DNA of 64,000 nucleotides from Paramecium sonneborni (GCA_905182985.1 CAJJDN010000065.1:152522-216521); one strand, 5' to 3'. Shown: positions 12,900 to 27,162, numbered from the stretch's first letter. Notes: generated by a model not told the origin, from the sequence alone. Translations and numbers: made by a program.

Positions 12900-15800
12900 A
12901 TGAGTGAAGAATTATAGGGAATGAAATAATTGTTGTCTTAAGTGGAAAAGCTAAAGACAGCGAAAAGTGAATAGTAATATGAGCCGATTCTGCAAGCTTT
13001 ATAAAGAGTAGAGTAGTATATGGAAGAGACAGTGACAGCAGACGGTCGATAATATTTGCCAGAGCTGGTAAATATTTGTGTGAATTTCATAATAAATCAT
13101 AAAGGTTACCCAGAAAGAGTGATTTTCAATTTGGAAGCATTTATAAAGTGTGTATTGAAATACATTTGTAATAATTTGTAAGAGGAGAAGGTAAGTTAAA
13201 TGTTTAGGACAATAATGGATCCTTCTCGTATGATTTATGAGCATAATGCACATCGTACTGAATGGCATGATCAAGTAATAAATTGCATAAAGTTAGTTTA
13301 TAAAATATTCTTATTCGCTCAATCCTCAATACAAGCAATTTATAGATTAACTTTAAGTAGGGACTTATGTAGATTGTATGCGTTTATGTCGTAGTACAGG
13401 GAGATATAATTGGTCTAGAGGAGTAGTGGAAGAACTAAATGAAGATAATATAAAAGTGAGATATCTAAATGAATAATCTGTCAAAAATATTTACAATATT
13501 AGAAGTGGTAATATTATGCCATTTAAAACTCGGTCTTAAAAATTAGATTAAATGTTTAAACTTTAAGTTGGTTAATTGATCTTAGCAACTTAATCAGATA
13601 AATGGGTATTGAGCACTATTTAGGAATGTATTGAAGAGAATGATTAAGAACCAATACTTAAATATAATGTGGCATTTCGTTTTTATACAGAAGAGGGAAC
13701 AAATGTAGATGATGGATCTTTAATGAGATATATTGGTTATAATAGATATCATGATGAATCAATCACAGCTTGTCATCCACGTTTGGCTATTTGTGGAGAT
13801 CACATTTTAAGGAGATTCAATTCTTTAGAATAATATATAGATGACAGTTATGACATTCTATATGAATAAGATTATTAAGAAGATAAATTTTATGCTATAT
13901 TAAGACCTAAATAATCTAAGAGTTTTCTTTTAATTTAATTTATTAATCATTTTGGTTATTTAGGTGGATTTGATAAAGTACTCAACATATAATCTGTTGA
14001 TATTCTTGCTAATTATATGTCTGCTATAGGTAATATACATGCTTAGTTATTCAGATCTTTTTGTTTTGAATATATACCTAAATTACAAGGATTAAGATAA
14101 ACTTTACTTCATTCTGATGAGTAGACTCTAAGAAATATGGGAAGAGAAAAAATGAATTTAATTATTTAAGCATTTAAAGTTCTATTAGATCGAATTATGA
14201 ATGAAGATTAAAGAAGAGAATGGCTTTAAAAGTTGAGTCTGGAATTTGTTTAGATTTGTTTTAATTGTAATTTTTTAGATAAAAAAATCATGGGTTTAAA
14301 ATTATTAACTGATATGCTAAAGTAAGCCAGCACTGATAAGTGTCCATAAACTATTTTATAATGGATTGAAACTGAAAATATTATGGAAACATTATTTCAT
14401 CACAATACTCATCTTCAATTACTTGAAAGAACTAAAGAATTGATTAGACTCTATTTAATTATTGAAAATGCCTTTACAGTTAAACATTTGAAAATGATAT
14501 GGGATCTTATGCAATAAAATGATAATGAATTAAGACCAATCATTTTCAAATTAATTAATGAAATAGCTTTTTAAATGAGAATCTAACATGTTTCTTATTT
14601 CTTAAAATAAATCTAATTGTTGAAAGAAGATTAAATTTTAATTGAACATGTTTAATTACTCTTTGAAATGAATAGATATTAAACTAAAAATTAATTATTA
14701 ATATGCTAAGCTATAGTTATCTTATGGAAAATTATTGAATATGCAGGCTAAGCATCCAAACAACCATTAGAAGACAAATCTAGATAGTATCTTTGCGATT
14801 TGATTAAGAATCTTGAAATTAAAGAAATCAAAGTATAAATGGTTCAAAAGTTAATTAACAACATTTAATAAATGAAAGTAGAGAGTTCATCTATTAAAAT
14901 TTTATCTCATGTAATATGTTCATTTCCATTAAAACAATTACCTTTACCATAACCTTAACCCTAATAACAATCAGATAGTAATGTAGAAACATAAGTCATG
15001 ATATATCCTTTTGTGTAGAACAATTCTCAAAATGTTATTGCATAAAAAATTCAAGAAGAAATTGATTAATCATCTAACTATGAAAACAAAACAACATAAG
15101 AAATAACATAAGATGAATTTGTGAAAGAACTTGTTTAACAATCAAATATACATCATATTCTAAGATAAAATATTGAAAATCTTCGTATTTAAAATAAAGG
15201 TATCAATGCAGATAATCTTTAAGAATCTGCTCGATACATGAACAAGTTATAAGAAAGAATCTTACTAATTAAAACTCTAATTAAAATTAATGGCACTGCT
15301 ACAAATATAATAGATTAATAATTCTTAGATTTGATATGGAATGAACTCATTTTGAAACCTATTTGTAAATAAGAATGTGATATGGCTAGTAATTGGTTAA
15401 GAGATTTAGTAGAGAAGGATGAGTAATTTAGTTTGACAGAATTAGATCTTTTTTTTAGAAGATTATTAAATTCAGATTCACATTTGAGCGAGAGTGCGTT
15501 TAATTGCTTTTAGGCGATATTGTATTATATTAATTAGAAAGAATATCGATTGCATAGACAATAATAAAATTTAAACTAAAATTGTGATCAATATGGAAAT
15601 GTAATAAGCATGACAAATACAAATGTGAATGAAAATGATTAACAATTAGAATTAACTTTATTAGTAGATGTTAATTAGATCATAGGAATAGAATATTTAT
15701 GGCATATAGTTTTTAATTCTTAACTTGATAAAGCAGTTTAATTATTAGTGAAATTGAATTTATCATAATAAGAATAATTCATTGAGAAGATTTTAGATAA

Positions 15801-18800
15801 AATGGATTGTACAGATGAATATATAATTCTGAAATGTTTGGAAGTATTGAAAAATTTATTGAATGAGACTGAGACAAAGGGAGTAGGATCATTGCTTTCA
15901 TTGGATGGTTTAGTAAAAGGAGATTCATTTAGTATAAATATTATAAATGATATGGGAGATGGCGCACCAAGTAATAGAGTTACATTAAAGGTATATTCAA
16001 GAATGACAATGTTTGAATTACGAAGATTGATAGCTAAAGAATTGTAAACTAATTGGGAATAAGTGAAATTGGTAAGAAATGGAGTAACAGTATTAGATAC
16101 AGATAATGGTAAGACACTTAAATAAATGAATGTAAGAAAGAGTGAAGTTATAAATGTTTATAGAAGAAAAACAAAACCAATTCCTTAAGTGCCTTTGGTT
16201 GAGAATAACAAGTTAACACCAAAATTTATTTAAGTTTTGCATTAATTGTTTGAATTATATTCAACAGATGGTAAAATGAATTCTGAACAATTATCTAGTT
16301 TTGGAGTGAAGGCTGCAAATGATGAGAGTTTTAAATAAGGAAAGAAAATCAAAGAAGTTTTGGATACTTATGGAGAATCGAAGGGATATTTATCAGTAGA
16401 TAATTTCATTTCCTTTTATGAAGATTGTTGTCTCTAATAGAAGATTACAACTATAGTATGGAAGAATTTACATTCATTTGGTTATAAAAATGATTTGACA
16501 CTGCTTGAAAATAATGATGTTGAATTAGATGAATTTAAATTACCTCGTTATTAATTGGCTCATAATCAAAGATTTTATAGACTAATGTTTCATTTCATCA
16601 AATAAAGTGATTAAGTTGCTTAAGAATGCTGGAAATTATTATGTTCTTTACCTGTTTTTGAAGCAGCTAAATAAAGAATACTTAATTTTGAAGATTTTAC
16701 AAAAGATAGATCATATGAATTAATTTATTCAATCAAAATAATTGAACATCTATTATGTACTGAAGATTATTGCAGAAATTTTGTTTAAAGAGGTGGATTC
16801 AAATAATTACAATTAATTTTAAATAATTTAGAATAAGAAATCAATAAAATTGTTAAATTAGTATAATGTTTGATTTTAAGTATATTTATGAAACATATAG
16901 CTGCCTAATACAAACCTTAATTCAATAATATATACCAAATTTAACAGCATGTTAAACAACCAATTTAAGCTAATTTTGATATAATTGCCTAATTAATTGA
17001 TGGTACTTATCCATCATAATCTGATAATAAACCTTTATTAAGAGTAAAAGAAACTGAAGAATTCTTGGAATTAGTAAAATTTATGAATGGATTAGATATA
17101 TAAATAGATTATATTGATTTATTGAAATATATTATCAACATATAATTGGATATTACTGAGGATAGATTAATAATAGAATGTGTATTAATTTTGATCACCA
17201 CAATAGTAGGATATAATTTAGGAGATTGCTTAAATTATTTTGTATCTTCTATACAATCAATTAAATAACGTTATGAATAATTGCTTTATGCACCTAAATA
17301 ATTATTAATAAGAAAGTTTGCAGGAAATTCTTTGTTTTTAATATTTAAATGTTAGAATCAATTAGGTAATACTCTAATTAATATGTTAATTGAACTGTTC
17401 CCAAAAAATGAAAATAAAGATTCCTAATCTTTTTTTGATTTATTGGCCAAATTGATTCAGGAATCTAAATACAGTGATAAAAAATTTGCAGAAAATATTA
17501 TAGCACAACTAAAAGAATATGAACCTTCAGAATCTAGAATTGGATTAACATCAGATAAAACTCTTACAGGCCTTCTATCGATTTTAGAAAGTTTGAGTAT
17601 AGTGGATTAAAGTATCCTAACTTAATAATTGATAATGTATTTATTTTAAGTTCATTTGTTTTGTTTCCATTTAAATACATTTTAGCTGACACCTCAGAAA
17701 TAATATACTCCAGATTATGTGAAGAGTAAATCTCCAGAAAGTAGAAAGATAGTTTATAGAATAATAATATTGTATCTAAAATAGAACTATTATCCAGAGA
17801 TGTTAGATTTAAATGCAGTTATTTATTCTATCATGATTTATAGTGGATTTGATATCAAATTGAATCCCAAGACTTATCATGGTTTTGTAGGTATTCGAAA
17901 TTTGGGATGTATTTGCTATATGAATGCAATGATGTAATAATTCTTTATGACTCCTGAATTCAGATACAGTATGTTGAGGGCTGAAGATGGTGTTGAACCA
18001 AAAGTTGTATAGTTTAGGGATAATTAAGGTTTAGAACATTAAATAGATGATAATTATATTCATTAATTCTAAAGATTGTTAGCTTATTTAGAATTAAGTG
18101 AAAGACCTGATTGCAATCCATAACATTTTTGTTATTCTTTTAAAGATTATGATAATTAACCAGTTAATGTCTCTTTATAGTAGGATGCTTAAGAATTCTT
18201 GAATCAATTTTTTGATAGATTAGATAATTAATTAAAAAATAAAGGATGGTAATAATTTATTGAATCTATTTATGGGGGTTAAGCATGCAGTTAAATGATA
18301 TGTAATGGTTGTAAAAATATGAGAGAAAAATTCGATTTATTTTATACTCTTTCAGTTAAAGTGAAAGGAGTGAAATCAATTCATGAATCCTTTGAAAGTA
18401 TGATTAATGGAGAAGTAATTAAAGATTATTATTGTGAATAATGTAAATAAAAAAATGATCTTATTAAACGATAATGTTTGCAAACATTACCAAATGTATT
18501 AATAGTACACATCCAAAGAATAGTTTTTAATTTAGATATATTCATGAATGAAAAATTAAGTACACGTTTGGAATTTCCGCATAATCTAAATTTATTTAAT
18601 TATACAAGGGAAGGCTTACTTAATTAAGATATTAAATAATAGTCATATTATTAATATAAATTAAAAGGAGTAGTTGTTCACAAAGGTACTGCTTAATATG
18701 GCCATTATTATAGTTTAATTAATACTAAGGATGAGAAATGGTTAAAATTTAATGATTCAATAATTGAGGATTTTGATGTAAAAAGATTACCACATGAATG

Positions 18801-21590
18801 TTATGGTGGTAAAGACACAGAAGAAGCTTAAGATTTTTAAGAATCTGGAAGTAGCACAAATGCATACATTTTAGTTTATGAGAGAATTTAGAAAGAATAG
18901 GTGGAGTTGAAGTTCTCTAATTTATAATAAAAACAAGAGATTATGTCTAAATTTGATAGTGTAATTTAGGAAGAAATTAATTTAGAACTGTCATATAAAC
19001 TTGATTACAAAACTATGACTTAATAACATATACCAGATTCTTTATATTAAGAAATTTGGCATGATAATCATAGATTCATGATGGAAAGACACATTTATAG
19101 TGATGAATTCTTTAGGTTTGTAAAGGAAATAGGAGAAGCTTTCCCATTTCCATAAGATTATATATTAATTACCAATCCAGAATAAATACCATAATATTTT
19201 GGTATTTACAATAATTATTAATAAATGCAAGGAGTAGAAAAGATTGAATGTTTATTATAAAATCTAACATACGTAGCAATTGAATTGATTGCTAGATCAT
19301 CTGATCATTCTACTATTAAAGGATATGTACTTATAATAATGAATCTTATTAATATAGTTCCTACAAGTGCTTTTTCAATTTTTCAAAATCTGATTGTCAA
19401 TAGATAATAAAGAGTTTTTAATGTTTTGTTATGTGCTCCAGATTATTCAATAAGATAAGCAATTTAACAAATTCTATTGCATTATATTAATGTTATCACT
19501 TATATTCATGCTCTTACATTAAATACTGAATTATTATAGATTCTACAGACAGATAATACTACTGTAAATTGTGATTAAGTTGTTATAAGGTTTTTATTAG
19601 ATATGATATAAAAATTATAAAATGATGTTGCCAAAAATCCTACTAAATTTATTTATTATTTTACATTTTGGAGAGACTTCGTAAAATCATCAGTTACAAA
19701 TGTTAAATTTGCTAATCAAATAGAATTAGTATCTATTTTTGCAGATTTCTTTATGGAGAAGTAATCTCCCCCAGGTTTGTAAAAAACTAAATTTTATGAA
19801 TTTATCTTGGAAAAAAAAATAACTATGGCAAGTAAAATGGTAATACCATTCTATTCTTAACTTTTCTAATGTATACAATACTTATTGTAAAATTAAAATT
19901 ATGAACTTTCCAAAAATGATACAATATGTCTTTAAGCTTAAATCTTTTACAAAAGAGCTTTGACAGAATGTTAAGATTTTGAAGCAATTAAATAAATAAT
20001 TTAAACAATGGTTTTTGATAATGAAAGTATATCTAGATCTGTAATTGAAGTTTTATTAGAAGAAATTAATAAAGCAAATTATGAAAATGTGAGTTAATTT
20101 TTAGGTTTAGCTTACAATCTCCTTAATATCTATGATACTTATTAATAAGAACGTATTGAATGGCTACTTGGTTTTCCAGAGCCTAATTATTAAGATAAAT
20201 ATGCAACAGGTTGTTAAACTAATTTAGCTTCACCTAGCATAGTTTATTTATCTCATATAAGTTCTTAAAATGAAAATATATCAATTCTTAATTTATTATT
20301 TGAGAATCAAAAAAGATTTTAAAATATTGCAATTTAAATAATGAAAATGGTTTTAGCTACTGCAAATGTTAATAAATTAGTATTTTCTTATTTGATTAAT
20401 TTACCACCCCCATGTTATTTGTATTCAAAATATACAGATTGGTTTGAAGGATTTCTGAATGAATTTTTAGATGATTGTAATAAATACCCTGTTATTGCAA
20501 CAACCATATTTTTTAACAAATAAAAAGAAATTGAAGAAACTTTATAATTTTGGCAATAATTTAAAACATTATATTCTTAAGTAACAGAAGTTGGATTATT
20601 TGATTCTATTTAGCCTATTTATATTTTAGGAAATACTATTTAAACAGAACTCATTTCAAGTATTGTTTAGGTTGATGGAGTCATTTTAGAATGTTATGAA
20701 TCAACAGTCTATTTTGTTGAATCCAAACCTACTATGACTAGTAATAGTGTTTTCCCTATCTCTATACTTTATGATAATATTTACTTGTAAACTATTAAAG
20801 TAGATCCTACTTCAAATATTCACAATCTTATTTAAAAGTAAGGAAATTTCACTATTCCAAAACCACCACCTCTTCCAAAAAAAAAGGATGTTATTGATGG
20901 AATTGATTTTGGGACTGATATTAATAACACCCTTAATTAAAAAGAATAAGAATCCATGATGCAATTATCTTAATTCTAAATGGAATTAGAATGTATTACA
21001 GATTCAAATAAATAGACTGAAGTCACTAATACTATTCCTATAATGTAAGTAAATATAATATAATTCTCTAGTTAATTCGGTGAAACTGCTTAATAACTAA
21101 TTCATTATGATGTTGATCTTCAAATTGCTCCTATGTTGAAAAGATTCATGCTTAATAATACTACCAATCAAACCCTACATATAGCTTATAAAATTACTCT
21201 TGATCCAGATATCATGGTCAATTTTAAGTGATTAATTTTTCTAAATTTTTAGACATCCAGCTAAAATTTGTAAAGTTGTTCCTCCAAGAACTACTGTTTA
21301 CCTGACCACCATTATGAAAACCATTCCTTCTATGGATTGGGGATTATTCATAGAAACAATGGATATTAATTTTAATGAATAAAATAACTCTGCTCCTTAA
21401 TAAACTAAAAAATAGTAAAGTTTTCATTCATTTTAGAGTAAGAATAGATGAAGAAGTTTAAGTCTTTATGCCAAATCTAAAACCTGAAACAGGAACAAAA
21501 ACTGATGATCAAATGTAATGTCCAGTTTGTACCTTCTTACAATCAAATTCAAACCACTTTTGTGAAATGTGTACTTTTGAATTTAAGTGA
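12900..21590 (+). CDS. Giant ubiquitin C-terminal hydrolase (USP9X/FAF-like)
   Basis: Cysteine deubiquitinase of 2874 residues after removing introns 13376-13394 (19 nt), 21228-21252 (25 nt) and 21415-21436 (22 nt). A long helical-repeat N-terminal half is followed by a ubiquitin-like segment (nt about 15970-16170, R-V-T-L-K-V-Y-S-R-M) and the USP domain: Cys box G-I-R-N-L-G-C-I-C-Y-M-N near 17890, zinc-ribbon pairs C-N-G-C and C-E-Q-C, His box Q-Y-G-H-Y-Y-S-L-I near 18690 and W-L-K-F-N-D-S. The size and order match the USP9X/USP24/USP34 group. The extreme C-terminus adds a RanBP2-type finger, C-P-V-C-T..N..F-C-E-M-C. The Cys box has C-I-C in place of the usual A-T-C but keeps the catalytic Cys before Y-M-N. 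The 19-nt intron is among the shortest here and less certain. Confidence 0.9.
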
Positions 21591-21664
21591 GTAATAAAAG
21601 AATTATTATTAATATTAAATATTTTATAATTCTCTTTCCTATTATATTAATATAATTAATTATT

Positions 21665-22563
21665 ATGGAATAGATTAATAAATTAGATCTTTTTGGAGTT
21701 GTTAAAAGTACTAAAAATTAATAATTATAGATGGTGGATTAAAATAAGGCTTCTTTTTTTATGCTTTTGGCTTTTTTGGAACTTTATTTATGACAATCTC
21801 TTTTCTTATGATTTTATCTAACGCTTTGAATGAACAAAATAGTATTTTATACCAATATAACAATAGTGAAAATAATAAAAACTTTAGCAGAATTGAATTA
21901 AAGGGATCTAGGAACCTACTAAAATTAAATGTTTGTAAAAACAAAAAATAAGATTCATTAATTATAACTTATCAAAACCAATGAGAAGTTGAATTAATTT
22001 ACTTATGAAATTTAAGCATTTTAAACTGAAATATAATAGGCAAACCATCAATTATTTCATTCCAAATATTTTTCACTTTAATTGCCTCATTTCATTAATT
22101 CAATAACAAACAAAGAAAATTGGTGTGGATAAAATTGTGTAAGTGTTCCTATTTAAAAATATCTTAATGAAAATTGTTTGGAAGATTGTACCCTTTACTT
22201 GAATTCAATTTGTATGGTATTTGATAAAAATGAGATTTTAAGTGGTTGTTATGAAAATTAACAACTAGCTTAATATACAAAGGATAAAACCAAATAAATT
22301 TAAATTTAATTAAGACATAGTAAGGATCCCTTGGTCTAAATTAACCATCAATGTAATAATATGAATTTATTATGTAATTAGAAATCACACTACCAGATAA
22401 TTATAATCCTCTAAATTTAATAATTTTTGGAGTAATTTGTTTAACTGTTTGTGTAATTATTATGATTGTGGTGAATTTAAGCCAAAGATTCTAGAAGAAA
22501 GAAATTGAAATGTAAGAAATAGTGAGACATTAACCGCCAAGAATGATCCCATTAAATTATTGA
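21665..22563 (+). CDS. Two-transmembrane protein with Cys-rich middle
   Basis: Spliced product of 274 residues using introns of 23, 22 and 29 nt (in the regions 21709-21731, 21931-21952 and 22352-22380); the total is then divisible by three. The N-terminal membrane segment is F-F-Y-A-F-G-F-F-G-T-L-F-M-T, the C-terminal one is L-I-I-F-G-V-I-C-L-T-V-C-V-I-I-M. Between them lies a soluble region with paired cysteines (W-C-G-Q-N-C, C-L-E-D-C), suggesting a disulfide-bonded domain in the lumen or outside the cell. The tail is short and basic (Q-R-F-Q-K-K). I do not recognise the family; two-TM proteins such as TMEM231 or CDC50 share only the topology. Confidence 0.6.
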
Positions 22564-22593
22564 TGATTATATATATCTATATAAATTTAAAAA

Positions 22594-24036
22594 TCAATAT
22601 TTAGATTTGGCTTTAATTCTATTGGCTATTTCGCATAATTACAAATACTTCATATCTATATTTTCTATTTTTTTATTTGAAGCATTAAGAATACTACTTT
22701 AAATTTCTGTATGAAATGGAGATTAATTCTTTAATCTTTTTGTAGTATTTTATGAATTAGTTGACTATAAAATCTTAGCAAGATCAATCTAATATTATGA
22801 TGAACTAGATCTCTTATATATTTTTTATGGAGTACTCTACTCTTTTTTGGCACTCATTTAAATAAGTGAATTTTAAACTTTTAATTTTTATTTCTTAATA
22901 TTTAATCTATTCTACCATTCTAAATTTCTTTAATAAACTGCAGTATGATTAAGATTGGTCTTAGATAAATTTTTATTATTTAGAGGACTAAAAGTACACT
23001 CTCTCATTATTCTTTCTTAACTTTATTCCTGCTATTATATAATCTTTTTATTTTTTCTTTTAACCCAATCATCCAAACGTTCCATAAAATTTCCAGATAT
23101 ATTTTATTTTTTTATTTTTGGAATAAAAGTACATTCTTTCATTTCTTATTAATTTTTATTGATATTGCTTTCTTCAAAAAGTTTTTTAAAATTTTATTGC
23201 TTTTTTTATGCTCTATGATAAAGACTTTCAAAAATTTAATTATTTTAAGAAGATGAATTAGTATTTTACTTTTTTCTTTCCTTCTAAGGATCAAGAGCAA
23301 TTTTAGTTTCTTCATCTTCCATGATCTTAATCTGATTATCGAGAGAGAGGATCTGATTTAATATCATTTTCTTTTTCATCATCAATTTAGTTGTAGGAGA
23401 TAAATTCTCTTTTTATGATTGATCAGCAAATAAATGACTGTTTTTTGAATTATCTTTTGGAGATTCAAATTTAGTTATTACAGTTTCAATCAATACATCA
23501 TTTTCAACCTATTATTTAAATGCTTATAATTCTTCATTGATATATTTGAATTGCTATTAAAATTGATGTTTAGTCAAATATTAGCTTAAACTAGTTTGAT
23601 TACATTTATTGTTGCGATCACTTGATAAAGTATCTCTAAAGAATGGAGTAGGTTCATCTGATTTACCTAAAGTTTATTATTAACTAATCTATCTCTCAGT
23701 TTGAGAACTTGGTTAATGACTTCCTTCAGTTTCTTATTTATTAGTGCGATTTGATTATAAAGCTCCTTTAATGAACGATAATGATTAATTTGTTTAAAAA
23801 TCTTTTCTCTATTGAATCGGAGAAGCTTACAATTAACTGGTTGAACGCTAGGAATTATTTTAGGACTGTTGAATATATTGTGATGAAACTCTTCTAACGA
23901 TTTACGAATTCTGCTGAAGCATATTATTGTTTTTAATTTACTCTAAAGTTTATAAGGCCTCATAAGCTTACGGAGACAAATAGGCAAATGACCCACTTTA
24001 TGAAATTTGATGATCAGATAATTTATCTATGAGCAT
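22594..24036 (-). CDS. ECTF-repeat protein, 480 residues
   Basis: Intronless frame of 481 codons from ATG at 24036 to TGA at 22594. The N-terminal half is low-complexity (Gln, Ser, Asn), with some predicted coiled coil. The C-terminal half holds two copies of a short motif: K-E-C-T-F-I-P-K and R-E-C-T-F-S-P-L, about 45 residues apart and each preceded by charged helix-like text. Such E-C-T-F-x-P motifs recur in proteins of ciliates and other protists, often in coiled-coil or cytoskeletal proteins (family knowledge, function unknown). It is tail-to-tail with the gene ending at 22563, 30 nt away. Confidence 0.72.
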
Positions 24037-24201
24037 TCAACGAATACAAATTAATTATAAAATATTTCAGAACATCTTCTTGTTGCTTGTCAAATCTAAT
24101 TCTTCAATGGCAATTATATATATATATCAAAATACAATTAAGCCATATTAGTTTAATAACAACTTCTTTAATTTAAAACAATCAATCAGAAAAATTTACA
24201 A

Positions 24202-27132
24202 ATGATCATTTATTATATTAATAAAATTATATTTTACATGCCTTTTAAACTTTTTGCTAAGAAGGATATCAATTTATTTCCTCCTTTTTTAACAAAGGGT
24301 GATGGATGGGTGTTCTCAGTCAGAAGGTTCTATTTACAAACAAGCGAAATTATTTCATCTTGCATAGGACTCATGATTTTTATTAATTTCATTTTTTTCT
24401 GTGGAAAATAAGATGAAGTTGATATGAGATTCAGAATCATTAATTTTATTCTCAGCTTTGTCATAACAATAGATTTTCTAATTAAATATAAATTCATTAA
24501 CAAATTATATTTAAATAGACATTACTATGGTATAAACATATCTAATTAGGTGTGGGTTTTATGATCATTGATATAATTAGTGGCCCATTTAGTCTAATTT
24601 TAAACATTTACTTTTCTATAGTAACTGTTGAGGTTGCAATTACTATTTCTGATATTATGTTACTATTACGCATATTTTGTTTAGAAAAAATTAGGTAAAA
24701 CAATATTTAATTTAAGATTATTGATAAAAGATGTATTTTACATTTTGTATGTCTCAAGATACATAAATTTTGCATTACTTTTAACGTATTATGTGTATAG
24801 TTATATTGCATATTCGATATTTTAAGAGGTAAGCCCTAAGTTCTTTAGAAACATTTTCAAATCAATGTTGTCAATGTTTTAAGTACTAACATTAGATAGT
24901 TGGAATTTATAAGTTAATTAATCAGTTTCAAAATTTTATGGATAAGCTTGGAGCATATTCTTTTTATTTTTTATTCTATTCATGTTTTTTTATTTCATCA
25001 ATTTGTTATTGGGAGCTTTTGTGAGTTATTATTCGAATCCTACATTGAGAAGAAACTTTGAATATGATTTTTAACATGATGATGTACTAAATTAAGAATT
25101 GAATTTAGAGTACAGACATTCAATAGAAATAAGAGATGCATTAAAATTATTGGATATGGATCAAACTCCTTATCAATTAAATCGTAAATCATGGGGATTA
25201 AATGAATCAGAAGTATTAATCTACGTTTATATCTCATTACAAATATTGTTATCAATGGTGGAATTATTTAGTGAATTATTTTATATAGAATATGCAGAGA
25301 TAGTGATAGAGTTTATCTTTGGATTATATTTTTGTCTTTTATGTTATTAGAAGATTTGTTAATTTAGATGTTTTATAAAAGAATAGAAAAATTAGTTTGA
25401 AGAGAAATAATAGGATGAAACATTAATAAGAAACGAAGAATATTCAGTTAGATTATATGTAGTAATAATCTTATTGATTGCAGGTCCAACTGCAACAATA
25501 GTTGATATAATCTCATTAATTATTTATTAGAACATAAGATTTGGGCCAATGCTAAGGGTTTTTATAATTCTTGCAATTCTCTATGTACAGAAATTACTAT
25601 TTAAATTCGTTGAAGTATTGCCTGGAGTTAGTCATATAATAATTTTTGTAGGTGGTCTACTTTTTACAATGGCATTGATTGGACATTAATTTATAAAAAT
25701 AGATGTTGGTTACCCATTGTTTGATTCTTTGACATAGACTTATTTGTTTATGTTGTAAGTTGTGACATTTGATAGTTGGGGAGATGTAGCTAGAATAGTG
25801 ATACGTCATCAAGCAATATATGTGTTTTACTTTTTATTTTTAACAATTTTTGTGGGATTCTTTTTAATGAATATGTTGGTAGGAGTAATGGCTACTATGA
25901 CATAACCAAAAACATAGGAGTTATTTGAGAAAGATCATATTTTGAGATAAAGAGTAAATGAATTATAGGTACGATAATTAAGTGAACATATCTAATAAGT
26001 ATGTTATACTATTCTATATTAATAGTTCAAAGGACAAGAGTAAAATTAACAGAATTAATTAAAATAAATTTTGGATGAATTTAATTCCTCAAGAAATACA
26101 TAGCCTCTTTATGTGATAATTGAAGGAGTGAAATACGAAATAACATCTAAAAACTTCATATAATTTTAAGGTGATTGATATAAATATTATAATGATTTTA
26201 AAGCATATTAATAAAAAATTTAAGAATGCAATACACAATATTTGTTTTTCATGGATATTGAGTTATAATAATTAGATAAGGTAAAATGGAATTCATAAGA
26301 AGATGATTTGTTGTTAAAATTATAAAAACATTTCTAAAATGATTTTTAACAGATATCGAGTTAAATGAATAAAATATTCTTTTATAATAAAATGACCCCA
26401 GGTTTATGTGAATATAGATGGAAATATTATATAGATAGTAACATAAATAGATCTGAATTTAATTAAGCAGAAGAACATAGTATGTTTTAATAAATGAAAA
26501 AAAATGACTTGTATACAAATTAATTTTGGTTTGAATTGTCAGATTAATTTTAAAAGAGACCACCTAGTGTTTTAAAAGTATGCACAATGAAATTCATAAT
26601 AAAATATTTAATTGCATTAAGTGAATCGTATGTATAAAATAAGGCAGTAAAAAAGAGATATTTAGCACGAATCAAATAATTTAATATTGATATAATGATA
26701 ACATTTTTTAGACTTGGAAAAGAGAAGTTAAAAAGAACTGGTCCACCTACATTACTTGGTTAGGGAATTGATTAATGCACATAACTGTTATTATATATAG
26801 AATAAATGATATCTACTCGTGGTTAAATGTCTAAATATGATGACTAGAGTGAACAAGCATCAATTAAATATCATTCAATGATGGAATGTCTTATTTTCAT
26901 AGATACAATATTTAGAATATTTCATAAGATCTCTCCATATAATTAAGGTGAATAAGCAGAAAGAGATAAAATGGAAACTCTATTGCTAACAAAGAAATCC
27001 ACACTTAGTTTACATGATGACAGAGGATACGAAGATTAAGCATTCGAATAACTTAATAAAGAAGATGTTAGATTGATATATAATAGTGAAGCATTATAAA
27101 CATTCTAATAATACTTTAGTACAAATGAATGA
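24202..27132 (+). CDS. Two-domain voltage-gated-like cation channel
   Basis: Membrane channel of 951 residues after removing introns 24530-24549 (20 nt), 24695-24716 (22 nt) and 26171-26203 (33 nt). The last intron carries an in-frame TGA and is required for a continuous frame. Two similar membrane domains each end in a pore helix followed by the last TM: first Q-V-L-T-L-D-S-W-N-L, second Q-V-V-T-F-D-S-W-G-D-V followed by F-L-M-N-M-L-V-G-V-M-A. T-x-D/E-S-W in the filter is typical of Cav/Nav-type channels, and two domains in one chain recall two-pore channels. S4 arginines are few. A 350-residue cytosolic tail follows. A second possible start is ATG 24238, which would drop a 12-residue leader and begin M-P-F-K-L-F. 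Confidence 0.82.
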
Positions 27133-27162
27133 TTAATTATTCGATATGATTTTTTATGAATT

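Noticed and set aside
12900..13394. GTAAGTTAAATGTTTAG near 13192 as an intron
   Set aside because: 17 nt is below the usual minimum, and the frame reads through it with sensible protein text; the frame change is better explained by 13376-13394.
26174..26180. In-frame TGA in the channel gene as a possible selenocysteine codon
   Set aside because: It lies inside a 33-nt GT..AG segment whose removal keeps the frame, the usual Paramecium intron pattern.
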